DNA of 64,000 bases from Podarcis raffonei (Eukaryota > Chordata > Lepidosauria > Squamata > Lacertidae): the NCBI RefSeq assembly GCF_027172205.1, contig NC_070614.1, positions 39,314,001 to 39,378,000 of the forward strand, read 5' to 3'. The notes beneath the pieces are model-generated. The model saw only the letters and a list, made by a program, of their open reading frames with translations. It was not told the origin of the DNA and made no database searches. This document shows, one piece after another, positions 55,046-64,000 of the stretch (the stretch's first letter is position 1; the number at the start of each line of letters is the position of its first letter). A program made the position numbers and the translations under genes.

Positions 55046-55051
55046 TTTATT
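55046..55051 (-). terminator. Poly(A) signal of the cysteine-rich gene
   Basis: Read on the minus strand, AATAAA lies 262 bases after the stop codon at 55313. Confidence 0.55.
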
Positions 55052-55312
55052 ATAAAATGAGGCAATTCATATAAAAACATTAATATCAAACATGCAGTAC
55101 AAAGTACAAAAGCACTTGAAAAATCAACATGAAAAAGAAAAAGCTCAGTTTCAAAACTTCTTGCATCAGGACAAGTTAATTATGTCAGGCTGAGCAACTA
55201 ACTCCCCATTTTACTTGTCCACTGCTTGTAGGATCCACCACTGGTATGGAGACTTCCAAATCCTCCCATACTCCCAAATCACAGACATAATCTTTTTGTT
55301 ATTTTGAGTTCT

Positions 55313-58235
55313 TTATCGCAGTTTGATCTCAAAGCAAATGCAATTGATGTTCTGGCAGTCTGGGGGCTGGTATGTGCAGGCACAATCGCAGAGTGGACAC
55401 AAGCGAGGAAAGGAACAAGCCCCTGGTTCCCAGCCCTGCTGGTAAGAGACAGAAATTGTACACTGTTAACCTATGGAAATACCTGCATCAAGATGTTACA
55501 GCATCCTTCACTAAACTTGGACTCAGGGAAATACTGAATAATGATTACCACAAGACTATTGCAAGGCAGGGTATAAATATTTTAAATTAATAAATAGGCA
55601 GTGTCTGAAGATAAGATACCAGCAAAGTATAGGTCTGAATATCATGGTAAGTTCCCTTGACATTTTTCCACTCTGAACACCTGTAAGTTTGATGTTTCTC
55701 AACATGTAGGCCACAGCCTCCCTGAAGAAGCTCTGACAAGCTCTAAAGAAAGTGTAAGTGCCTGTCTACCCTGTTCATCTTTCTTCCTCTCACACAGATC
55801 CCTCTTGCATGTCCCTCTCCTCCTTTCAAATTATATATACTGTTTTGGTTAGCATATGATTTTAAGGAGTATGGGCTTTAGTAAATAACAAGTGCTGCTG
55901 TTTTCAAGACCCTCTTTGCTTGAAACTGTTCAGGTAGCTTTTTATCTCTCCAGCAATACCACATCTTTGCTACTGCCTAACTTGCTGGCTTTGTTACTCA
56001 TGCAGGTAGAATTAGAGATCCATAGGAAATGCACTCTCCAGCTCAGAATTTCAATCTAATTCCACATTCAGACATTGCCACGTGCACAAACACACCACAC
56101 ACAGGTAAACAATAGAGCTGCCACAAAATTCAAAATATGCAGCATAACCCTATACATGTTGATAAATTTTATCCCTCCCCACCTTCTCACTATATAGAGG
56201 GATCTGGCAACTTCTGTTTCAAGTGTATCTGAAGAAGTGTGCATGCACACGAAAGCTCATACCAAGAACTAACTTAGTTGGTCTTTAAGGTGCTACTGGA
56301 AGGAAAAAATTTTTTTGTTTTGATAAATTTTATGTCTACCCATTTTTAAGTTTGATTTTATGAGTGCTGTTATGAATATATTGCATTGATTTATGCATAC
56401 TGCATAGAGATTTTAAAAATTCAGAGCTATATAAATCTTGTTAAATAAGTAACATCTGGAAAACTACAGGATTGCCATCCTTGCTCTAAAAAGCCAAGAT
56501 ATTATTCTGCTCTGAATTGTTCTCTCTTTCCTCTTAGCACAGAGTAAAGGAGCATGCAATCATACCCTCTCACCCTTCCCCTCCCAACAAAAAAATAAGT
56601 TCCCCCCCAAAATGTGTAACATACATGAAGGCCAGTCATTGCCACTCCCCACATTTTCATCTGCTAAGCCCTGGACTGCCTTTCCACCTGGACACTGCTG
56701 TGTACAGTGGAACCTCAGGTTACGTACTGTCCTTCTTATGAATGCTTCGGGTAACGAGCTCCGCTAACCCAGAAATAGATGCCCCTAGTTGTGAACTTTG
56801 CCCTGGGATGTGAGCGGAAGACGCAGCAGCAGCAGGAGGCCCCATTAGCGAAAGTGTACCTCATGTTAAGAATGGTTTCGGCTTAAGAACGGACCTCCAG
56901 AAGTAACTGGAGGTACCACTGTATTCAAATGACCCCAGGGGGAACTAGTCTCAGATATTTCCAAAAAGCCGATCAATTATCCAGAGGGAAAACTCACATT
57001 AGTACAGGTGCAGTAGCGATCCATACAGCGAGTTGGGGAAGGAAGGGCACAGTCACATGATTCTGCACAGGTCATACAGCATTCGCACATGTTTGGCCAA
57101 GGCCGCTTCTCACAGGAACAGCAGTTGGCACAAAGACCCCGGGCCTGCAAGGAGGTAAGAGAAGGAAAACCAGGTTGGCTCACAACTTGAGTTAAGAAGC
57201 AATTCCTTTTATCTCTCATAGGCTAGAGCTCCTATGATTTGTTACGGAATTGATTGCAAGTAATCCAAAATTGTCAGAACACCAACCACACAATATTAAC
57301 AATGTGAATTTGTTACCCCTTTCTACTTGCTCTCCAAAGGACTACTGCTCCCATAATGCACTGTCATATGGTATGCTGTAATGCACTATGGAAAAGATAG
57401 ATCTATTCTCATTACTACACCTATAAAAATCCCCAAATGTGTTTGCCCTTTCAACTATTGCCATCCCTTCCCCAAGTTACCATCAGGCACTGTCGGAGGA
57501 CAAGGACCAGGGCCAGGAGTATTAAGTAGGATCCAACGACCAAGAAAACGATGGCAGGGAGAGGCAGGAATAAGGTTGTGGCAAAAGGGAGGTCTGGTGG
57601 AGGGTTCAGCGATGGAGTCTGTAAGGGGAGGAAAGCCAAAGGAGAAGGGACGTTTACAGTATGGAGTGGTGAGGAGGAAGAAGAGCAATTAAAGGAATTA
57701 CATGGCTGAGCACTGAAATACAGCTTTTGACTTAACATGAAATACCTTCTGGTCAGAGGTTAAACGTTCCCTCTGCCAATTTTCTGATATTAAGAACTTA
57801 AGGTTCTTAATATCAGAAAATTGGCAGAGGGAATGTTTAGCCTCTGACCAGAAGCATATACACCAAGTGTATAGCTTCTCTGACATAGGGTAGTACATGT
57901 TTGGAAGTTAGGTGATTCCTCTTAATTTAGTGGTGGCAGCAGCAGATGCAGAGATAGAACGGTTTAGTGAGTTTCTAACCTTCAAATATTTGTGAGGCAC
58001 AGAGGAACACATACTAAAACTTATATGGAGAGTATCCCACAATAATCAATATTCCAAACTCAAAATGTTTGAATTTTAACACACGGCTTTCAAATCAGTC
58101 TTCATTGATTCATAAGTAGATTTATTAAATTCAGTTCAGTCACATATCAAACTGGGAGAGGAGAGATGGGGCACTTTGAGAAGTGAAGTGAAGGGAAGTG
58201 TGAATACAGAGTAAGAATGCTCTACTTACTGCCAT
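55313..58235 (-). CDS. Small single-pass, cysteine-rich membrane protein, 138 aa
   Basis: Assembled exons in transcript order: 58235-58230 (only Met-Ala), 57618-57481, 57144-56998 and 55438-55313, ending LR-TAA. All splice sites are GT-AG with strong donors (GTAAGT, GTAACT, GTGAGT) and phase 0. Residues 3-14 are proline-rich. Residues about 17-44 form one hydrophobic segment (PLPAIVFLVVGSYLILLALV). The rest is cysteine-rich: CANCCSCEKRPWPNMCECC, CAESCDC, CMDRYCTCTN, CPLCDCACTY, DCQNINCICFEIKLR. With no signal peptide and basic LRQ after the helix, a type III or tail-like membrane protein with a cytosolic cysteine domain is plausible. The start has good context (GGAATGG). The last acceptor is a CAGCAG pair, so one Gln may be optional. 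A noncoding exon part (58373-58236) begins after an acceptor. The family is not recognised; a loose likeness to I-mfa (MDFI) cysteine domains is noted. The function is unknown. Confidence 0.72.
56228..56322 (+). repeat. LINE-type 3' tail in intron
   Basis: The phrase GAAGAAGTGTGCATGCACAC, then GAAAGCTCATACCAAGAAC, TTAGTTGGTCTTTAAGGTGC and a T run, is a common amniote LINE tail also hinted at near 6.3 and 45.7 kb. Confidence 0.65.
56705..56921. mobile_element. Tigger-like palindromic MITE, diverged
   Basis: The ends CAGTGGAACCTCAGGTTACG and GGAGGTACCACTG have TA on both sides; the interior has CTCCGCTAACCCAGAAATAG. It lies in the last intron of the cysteine-rich gene. Confidence 0.8.
57746..57854. 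other. Near-perfect 52-bp inverted repeat with 5-base loop
   Basis: The left arm, 57746-57797 (starts CTTCTGGTCAGAGG), and the right arm, 57803-57854 (ends CCTCTGACCAGAAG), are complementary over 52 bases with two differences; the loop is TTAAG. The differences (57760 and 57766) become G-U pairs in a plus-strand RNA and mismatches in a minus-strand RNA. It lies in the intron after the start-codon exon of the cysteine-rich gene. It could be a fold-back transposon remnant, an inverted duplication or a hairpin RNA source. Confidence 0.9.
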
Positions 58236-58944
58236 TCCTCAGTTGGGGAAGGACTAGACATCAACCTCTGGAGGCTCCATGGATAGCTCATAGCCCCGAG
58301 GAAGAGACAAATAACTTGAAGCTATTACAGACCATGGTTCCACTTGTTCCTTGAGCACAACATCTATAGTCTGCTAGATCAAAAGAGAGGGTCAGAACTT
58401 ACTGAGCAACAGAGTTAAAACTCACTTTCTTCATGAAGCTTTCATGCATATACATTAACTCTGAACACTACTGATTTCAAAGAGGTCTCAACCATATTGA
58501 GACTGATCAAACAGGCTCCAAAGCTCTTATGTTGCTGTTATAACACACACATGTGTAGAATGGTATTAAAGTTTCAGTGTCACTGGGATAAATATTTATT
58601 TTTGAAATGAAGCTCGAATATTTTGACAGTTTTGACAGTCTTCTCTTTTGACAGTTGACCCCACAACCCCCTCCCACAAGCCTACTTCCCCTCTCCCTGT
58701 TCATAGCATCCCTTCCTCAAAATTCCCTCTTTCCATAACCAAATGGAAACGAAACAGGCCTTCCTCCTCCTCCCAATGTTGATGAACCTCCAGGCTCTTC
58801 TCATTAATGTCCACTCCCTTATGAATATAGTTTATCATTCACTGTGCAGCTTTATTCGTATCACGTTCATACGTTTCCCAGGCTTCCTGCATTGTGGAGC
58901 GAGCGGCCGAGACTAAACTGGGCTCTGAAGCTCAAGCCGTTGTC

Positions 58945-59480
58945 TCTCAGCCTAGCCTACCTCACGGGGCTGTTGTGAGGATAAAACGGGAGAGGGGGAG
59001 ACGCTGCTCTGAGAAACTTGGAAGCCATGCAGTATGTAAATATACCAAGGCGTCCCTCGGTCGCCCTGGAAACCGCACCTGCGCGCGCGGCCCGCTACGG
59101 GCTCCCACTGCGACCAAACTCTCTTAAGGCCTCTGCGCTCCTCCGCGGAAGTGAGGCCAGAGTTCGGACAGGAATGAAAAAAGCGGCGTCAACGGAAATG
59201 CGGCGCCTGCGCCAGAAGTGACGTCAGCGAGAAGGGAAGCGAGTGGGCCTCTTCCATTTTGGTGCGGGGGGGGATGAGAACAGCTCGAGGTACAATAGTC
59301 AAAGCCCTTCATCTAATCTCGTGGTCTGGAATTTCCCTTATTTCCTGCATTCAAGTAAACGTCGTCGCAGTTCATTCCTAACAGCAACCCGCCAAACCGT
59401 CAGCCTTTTCCTCAACTCTCCTGTCGGTCCTCACAGAAACGTCGCCAGACAGACTCGTCCTACCTATTGAAGGAAATCTA
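58945..59480 (-). promoter_or_regulatory. CpG-rich promoter of the cysteine-rich gene
   Basis: CpG density rises sharply here. A full palindromic CRE TGACGTCA is at 59219-59226, with NRF1-like TGCGCGCGC and GCCTGCGCC words at 59080-59090 and 59205-59213. The left edge includes a SINE piece (CCTACCTCACGGGGCTGTTG). It is the nearest promoter-like block upstream of the minus-strand cysteine-rich gene; plus-strand use is also possible. Confidence 0.5.
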
Positions 59481-59499
59481 CCCAGTAACGGGAGTGTTC

Positions 59500-59780
59500 T
59501 GTAGCGCGGCATTGGCCCGTTGTAGCGAACCAATCAGGCCCCGAAAGCTGGAGGGAAGGAGGCGGGGCGGGGCCGGGTGGGGGTAAAACGGAAAGCGCAT
59601 CATATTCAAAAGTTCATGGCAGTCGTTACTCCACGAGCGGCGCATGCGCGGATGATTCGCTCGGTTTTCTTCGCCGTTTTCCGCGGCGGAGCGCATGCGC
59701 TCAATAGGAAGATTATAGACTTATAAACGAAAGACTCGTACGCGGAGGCTGCCACCGGTTTTACTTCGGGCGTCATATTC
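59500..59780. promoter_or_regulatory. Second CpG-rich promoter-like block
   Basis: It contains a CCAAT box (AACCAATCAGG at 59529-59539), GGGGCGGGGCGGGGCCGGG-type Sp1 boxes and two NRF1-like CGCATGCGC sites (59641-59649 and 59691-59699). No coding exon in the window can be tied to it. It may share duty with the 59.2-kb block or serve a gene beyond the right edge. Confidence 0.45.
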
Positions 59781-60184
59781 GGTCTCCTCCGGGACGGAAA
59801 GAGGCCGCCGCTGATAGAAAATGACGGGGGAAATTAATGCAGGATTTTAGTGTTAGGTGTGACAGAGAAGTGGAGTGTCCACGCCCCTAAAACAGCAGCA
59901 AAAATAGGAAATGGTACTACTTCTTGTTCAGGAGTCGTTCCGCATTTATTTTTATTTTTATTAATTAAGCATTTCAAAGTGCAGCACACCCACCCATCTG
60001 CATGCATGCTATTCGACGGAGCCCCAGGATTTTGCATGCAACTGAGCACTGGATTTGGCCTCGCCTCGGGGTACAATTTAAGCAGATTCGGCTTTCCTGC
60101 AGTCTGAAGGGTAATTTTGCGTGAGGGTTTGGAACTAGAAACCAGAGGAGATGCTGCAGAACAGCTTCCCCGTTATAATATTAT

Positions 60185-60345
60185 TATTACTACTACTACT
60201 ACTACTACTTCTGTATTAGCATACTTCTACTCCGCTCTTTCAAGTGAATACCCATAGCAGCTTACGAAAAAAATAGAAACCCAATATACAATATGAAAGC
60301 CACAAATCAATACAAATTATTGTTATCAACACAACAATATTTCAC
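60185..60345 (-). repeat. (ACT)n run and L2-like 3' end
   Basis: TACTACTACTACTACTACT is followed by ACTCCGCTCTTTCAAGTG, then AGCAGCTTACGAAA and AAACCCAATATACAATATG. This is the reverse complement of the L2-type end seen at 33.8 kb. Confidence 0.6.
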
Positions 60346-60439
60346 GGGGCGGCGGCACTGCAGGGCTGTTGCAAAGCGCTCTTTCTTTCCCTCCCGCAGT
60401 ACCGCAGCCTGCAAGAAAGAGGATGATTAATGGGCTACA

Positions 60440-60910
60440 TTGGCGTTGCCAGGGTTTTTATTTTTAAACGCATTTTCCGCACTAAATGACAATCAGAGGT
60501 GAGAAATAGGGGCGGGGCCTCCGATCTCACGTAGAGCCTACGGAGCTGCGACCTTCTTTGTCTGCTATGGGCAGCGCTTCCTCCCACGTGGTGGTGGGGT
60601 GTGGGAGGGAGAGAAAAAGATAGAGAGGAAGCCAAGAAGTTCCGTCTTCGGGAAAAACCGCGGTGCCCCTCTTCACTTTTCCTGCATCTGTCTCGAAGAC
60701 GGGTTGCAGCTCTGTGCACATGCGCAAAGCGCCTCTCCTGCTCCATTCCACTCCACCCCTCCACCTCCCCGTGCCCCCGCTATTGTTGGCGGTTCGTTGT
60801 TGTCACGGAAACCACAAACTACCTGAAGGGGCAGTTAGGCCCGGGGCGGGCTGCGTGCAATACGTTAGATGCGCGGAGAGGGCAGGAGAGAGGAGGGCAA
60901 GTCGTGATTT
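60440..60910. promoter_or_regulatory. Third GC-rich promoter-like block
   Basis: The block has GGGGCGGGGC near 60509, a CACGTGGTGG E-box at 60585-60594, an NRF1-like CATGCGCAAAGC at 60719-60730 and GC-rich DNA to 60910. Several overlapping frames are present, but none has a recognisable protein or paired splice sites, so they are taken as composition effects. Confidence 0.35.
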
Positions 60911-61202
60911 GAGTTTGCGCAGACATTTGCTGCAATAATTTAAATGTATTAATCATCCCTCGTTAATTAGCCCCAGGACTAGGCGGGAAGGAGAGAAGAC
61001 ATGCAGAGTTACTCAGATGCGCCCAGGTGGATGGCGGTGCATATGTAATAACTGAAAGAGTCATTTAAATATATACGCAGATCTGCCTTCATAAGAAAAT
61101 ATTTAGGTCGCTGCATTAATATTCCTGAAGGTGGGCAAGCTAGTCATTTAGGTGCCTCGTTCTCGTAAAAAAAAAGAAAAGGATTTTCACCCTTCGCACT
61201 GG

Positions 61203-61320
61203 ATGGCTCATTTGGTAGAGCAGGATATTCTTCATCTCAGGGCTATTGGGCAAAAGGTTTCTGCATTGCAGGCGGTTCGACAAGATGACCCTCGTTGGTC
61301 TCTTGGAATTCTATGAAATT
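61203..61320 (+). repeat. tRNA-headed SINE with CR1-like tail
   Basis: GGCTCATTTGGTAGAGCAGG, then TTCATCTCAGGGC, is a tRNA-like head; AAGATGACCCTCGTTGG and GGAATTCTATG form the tail. Confidence 0.6.
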
Positions 61321-62450
61321 GACACCTACGGTTCATATATGTAGGAGAGAATATGTCATTTCCCCCCCTAGATATAATGCTGAAACTTCAGCGTATTAAC
61401 AGCTTCCCCTTTTGGTTCTTATCAAAGGTTTTCACGCTGAACTACTTACTCATTGTTACTAAGTGGTTGCTAATCAGGAGAAAAAAAATAACATTTAGAT
61501 ACCCCAATGTTTTGAAATTTACTATGTGTTTTTTACTCAGAAGTACTAGCTGAGTAACCTCTGGCCATGTGGCCCCCAGGGACCCTGGAGCGGCTGGCAC
61601 AGCAGCGGGAACCAAATCCATCCCATATCCAGCGGTTCGTCGGCTGTCCTTGCTCTGCCTGTCCCTGTGCCCCCAATGCTCCATTTGGGGTGTCTTGTCC
61701 TAGCTACTGAGGACAGCAGGAATTTCAGCAGTGGCAGAGCCTCCTCAGCCCATTCTTAATCCACTCAAGAGTTGGACTGCAGCCCAAATCTTCAAATATC
61801 AGAATCCCCCCAAAGAATTATGTGCTTCAGTTATGTTGGCTGGGGGCCTAAAGAAGTTCCCAAATGGTGGTCTCCAGACGAACTTCATTCTGGTGGTCTA
61901 CAGCTTGTCTGAAATTACAATTAAAAATCATACAGCATCTAGTGCAATACACTGAAATTGCTACAAAAGGCAGAGCGGTCTGCCAGTTTTCATGTGGCCC
62001 ATGGGGCTAAGTGGGGGGGGGGCGAGTTTAGGAACCACTGGGTTAGAGGGCAGAAGCCTTGCTGTGCTGATGCAACACCAGGTATGCCACTAAAAATATA
62101 CTGGTGAATACCTCAGATACGCTAGAGGTGCATTTCATCATAGCGCAAAGATAAAATACTATATGAAACTTCCCTCTACTTTATTGAATATAGCCACAAT
62201 CTTAAAAAACCTGTCAGCCAAAAGGAGTACAATAACTGGATGGAGTAATATGAAAGTGCCACCGAGACCAAGTGGGTTTTCCAGGCCTTTTTGAAAACCT
62301 AAAGTATGGCTATTTCACACAGGGTTGCACTGTTGAGATCAATGGCATTGGAAAGTGCACAGCTTTGGAATGTGTCTGTTTGCATGATACCTGCTACTTT
62401 CTTTTTTCCCCGTATGTTTGTGTTGTGGCATTTATCCCATAGGAGTAAAT
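61320..62450. other. Stretch without recognised gene
   Basis: I see no supported coding exon or named repeat here apart from short diverged pieces such as AACCACTGGGTTAG near 62030, which hints at an old hAT end. Confidence 0.5.
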
Positions 62451-62633
62451 ATATGTTTTATTTATTACATTTCCATCCAAACCTTTATTCAAGGAGCTCA
62501 AGGTGGCAGGCATAACCTCCCTTCATTTCATCATTACAACAACCCTGTGAGGTAGGATTAGGCTGAGAGATAGTGACCAGCCTAAGTGATCCTCATCAAG
62601 GAATGGGAATGGTCTGAGTCTAACACTCCAGCC

Positions 62634-63367
62634 CAGTGGTTCTCAAACTTTTTCTCTGGGACACACTTTCAGAATAAAGTATGAACCACCCTGAGACCTC
62701 TGGGTATAGGGGAGGTATATAAATTCAGTTAATAATAATAATAATTTGCTTGCACCGCACCACACTGGATTTTATTGATAAGAAATACATTGGAAAACAA
62801 ACCAAAAAATAGCAGTGCTTGATTTATATCATATAACACACCTACTTTATAATATAAGGGATGCGGGTGGTTCTGTGAGTTAAACCACAGAGCCTAAGAC
62901 TTGCCGATCAGAAGATTGGCGGTTCGAATCCCCGAGATGGGGTGAGCTCCCGTTGCTCGGTCCCTGCTCCTGCCAACCTAGCAGTTCGAAAGCACGTCAA
63001 AGTGCAAGTAGATAAATAGGTACCGCTCCAGCGGGAAGGTAAACGGCGTTTCCGTGCGCTGCTCTGGTTCGCCAGAAGCGGCTTAGTTATGCTGGCCACA
63101 TGACCCGGAAGCTGTACGCCGGCTCCCTCGGCCAATAAAGCGAGATGAGTGCCACAACCCCAGAGTTGGCCACGACTGGACCTAATGGTCAGGGGTCCCT
63201 TTACCTTTATAGTATGATCATGGGACATCCAGAATGTATAAAACAATGCATAAGAGCACAAATCATCTCCCAGATACAATATTGATTGTCCTTGAATCTT
63301 CCTGCCACGCTTGCCATCCTCTCCTGCCCAACCTGTGTGACATGCCACACCCTTTTGAGGACCACTG
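62634..63367. mobile_element. Non-autonomous hAT (Charlie-type) element
   Basis: The terminal inverted repeats are CAGTGGTTCTCAAACTTTTT on the left and TTTTGAGGACCACTG on the right. The flanking 8-mers CTCCAGCC (62626-62633) and CTCTAGCC (63368-63375) differ at one base, matching the 8-bp hAT target size. It is itself interrupted by a SINE. Confidence 0.85.
62858..63205 (+). repeat. tRNA-derived squamate SINE, full length
   Basis: A plus-strand copy from GGGATGCGGGTGGTTCTGTG to GGTCAGGGGTCCCTTTACC. TTTATAATAT on the left (62846-62855) and TTTATAGTAT on the right (63206-63215) form a target duplication with one difference. It is about 350 bp, the reference copy for the family in this window. 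Confidence 0.9.
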
Positions 63368-63404
63368 CTCTAGCCACTAGGTCATGGATGGGTTGTTAGG
63401 AAAT

Positions 63405-64000
63405 GCATCTCTTTGTTGCCTCAGTTGTTGGTTCCAGTACGATTTGATCACTTGGGTTGTGGAATGCCATCCCTAGTGAGCTGTGCCAGTTTCCATTTTT
63501 ATTAACTTTCAGGAGGAATGTGAAAACATATCTTTACCTTGGGTAGGCAAGGTGGTATACAAATTAAATCAATAATATATTCAAGAAATAATATGTGGTT
63601 TAAGTAGAATCCTTTTCAGCTGTGAGATTTCAATTACATCTTCATTAGTCCCTTAGGGAAAGATCTCTTGCCAACATGAAATACCCTCCATAGATGTGAA
63701 GGCCAGCGGATGGTTGGGATGTCATTTGTGACCACTGCTGTATTTGCTAGGATGGCATGGGAACAGGTGAGTTGGTTGAGGTCAAATATGTGCACATTTG
63801 TCCCTCATTGATTTCTGTACCAGTGAAGAAGCTCCTCTCTTCCAGAAGCAAAGGAAATTTCAGTTTTCTCCAGCAGCAGATGGTGGAGAGTGGGGCAGGG
63901 AGAAGGGGAAGGACAGTACGACCCAGGAAATAATGGCACAATTAATTGAAAAGCTCTGGAATGTAAGAGTTATCGATGGACTTTGTGGTCCAATCCAGCA
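63405..64000. other. Right-edge stretch without recognised gene
   Basis: There is a weak L2-like phrase (GTGAAAACATATCTTTACC, then GGTGGTATACAAATTAAA) at 63518-63570. Nothing else is recognised up to the window edge. Confidence 0.5.

Larger units (their letters stand above)
62455..63400 (+). repeat. MIR-like SINE split by a hAT element
   Basis: The left part (62455-62633) reads TTTATTTATTACATTTCC, CAAGGAGCTCAAGGTGGC, CAACAACCCTGTGAGGTAGG and GTCTAACACTCCAGCC; the right part resumes as CTCTAGCCACTAGGTCATGG at 63368. Both fit the MIR/CORE-SINE order of the copy at 49.5 kb. Confidence 0.75.

Noticed and set aside
57108-57150. Cysteine-rich exon as an MDFI family member
   Set aside because: Cysteine spacing only loosely resembles the I-mfa domain and the usual CLEICMECC end is absent, so no family name was assigned.
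58240-58373. Frame ending LPRGYELSMEPPEVDV before a TAG as a coding exon
   Set aside because: It ends in a stop before the good donor, and the only frame that joins to the hydrophobic exon is the Met-Ala start, so this part is taken as 5' UTR.
60435-60938. Several frames on both strands at a GC-rich block
   Set aside because: Composition effect near a promoter-like region; no paired splice sites and no recognisable domain.

Overview
The window is vertebrate nuclear DNA, almost certainly from a squamate reptile (a lizard or snake). Intron-rich genes sit among tRNA-derived SINEs whose tails match the squamate/BovB type, a BovB LINE 3' end, CR1- and L2-like LINE tails, an L1 copy and many small hAT- and Tigger-like DNA transposons. 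I cannot name the species from sequence alone.

Four genes reproduce the block that in human lies at 16p11.2, with the same order and relative strands: YPEL3 (+, 5.1-9.1 kb), TBX6 (+, 17.1-26.3 kb), PPP4C (-, 28.5-31.8 kb) and ALDOA (-, 36.7-41.4 kb). All four coding sequences could be assembled exon by exon with in-phase splice sites. They give proteins of 119, 448, 307 and 364 residues, close to or equal to the usual family lengths. TBX6 and PPP4C converge on about 2 kb of intergenic DNA. PPP4C and ALDOA are in tandem, and ALDOA has about 9 kb upstream that holds several candidate promoters.

Beyond ALDOA the human order is not kept. Instead there is a compact CRK-family SH2-SH3-SH3 adaptor gene (-, 51.1-52.6 kb). 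It looks like a third family member next to CRK and CRKL, with a short inter-SH3 linker, a kept pYxxP regulatory tyrosine and a GC-AG intron. Next comes a four-exon gene (-, 55.3-58.2 kb) for a 138-residue single-pass membrane protein with a very cysteine-rich tail, which I do not recognise. An intron of this gene holds a near-perfect 52-bp inverted repeat. A cluster of CpG-rich promoter-like DNA follows at 59-61 kb, some of it with no gene assigned inside the window.

The remainder is repeats, several of them clearly nested: an L1 with a 5' inversion and 17-bp target duplications in YPEL3 intron 2, an L1 fragment inside an L2-like LINE, a SINE inside a SINE, and a three-level nest (MIR-like SINE, then hAT, then tRNA SINE) at 62.4-63.4 kb. 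No tRNA gene, rRNA gene or CRISPR array was seen. All functional statements rest on reading the sequence and on family knowledge; no database search was run.
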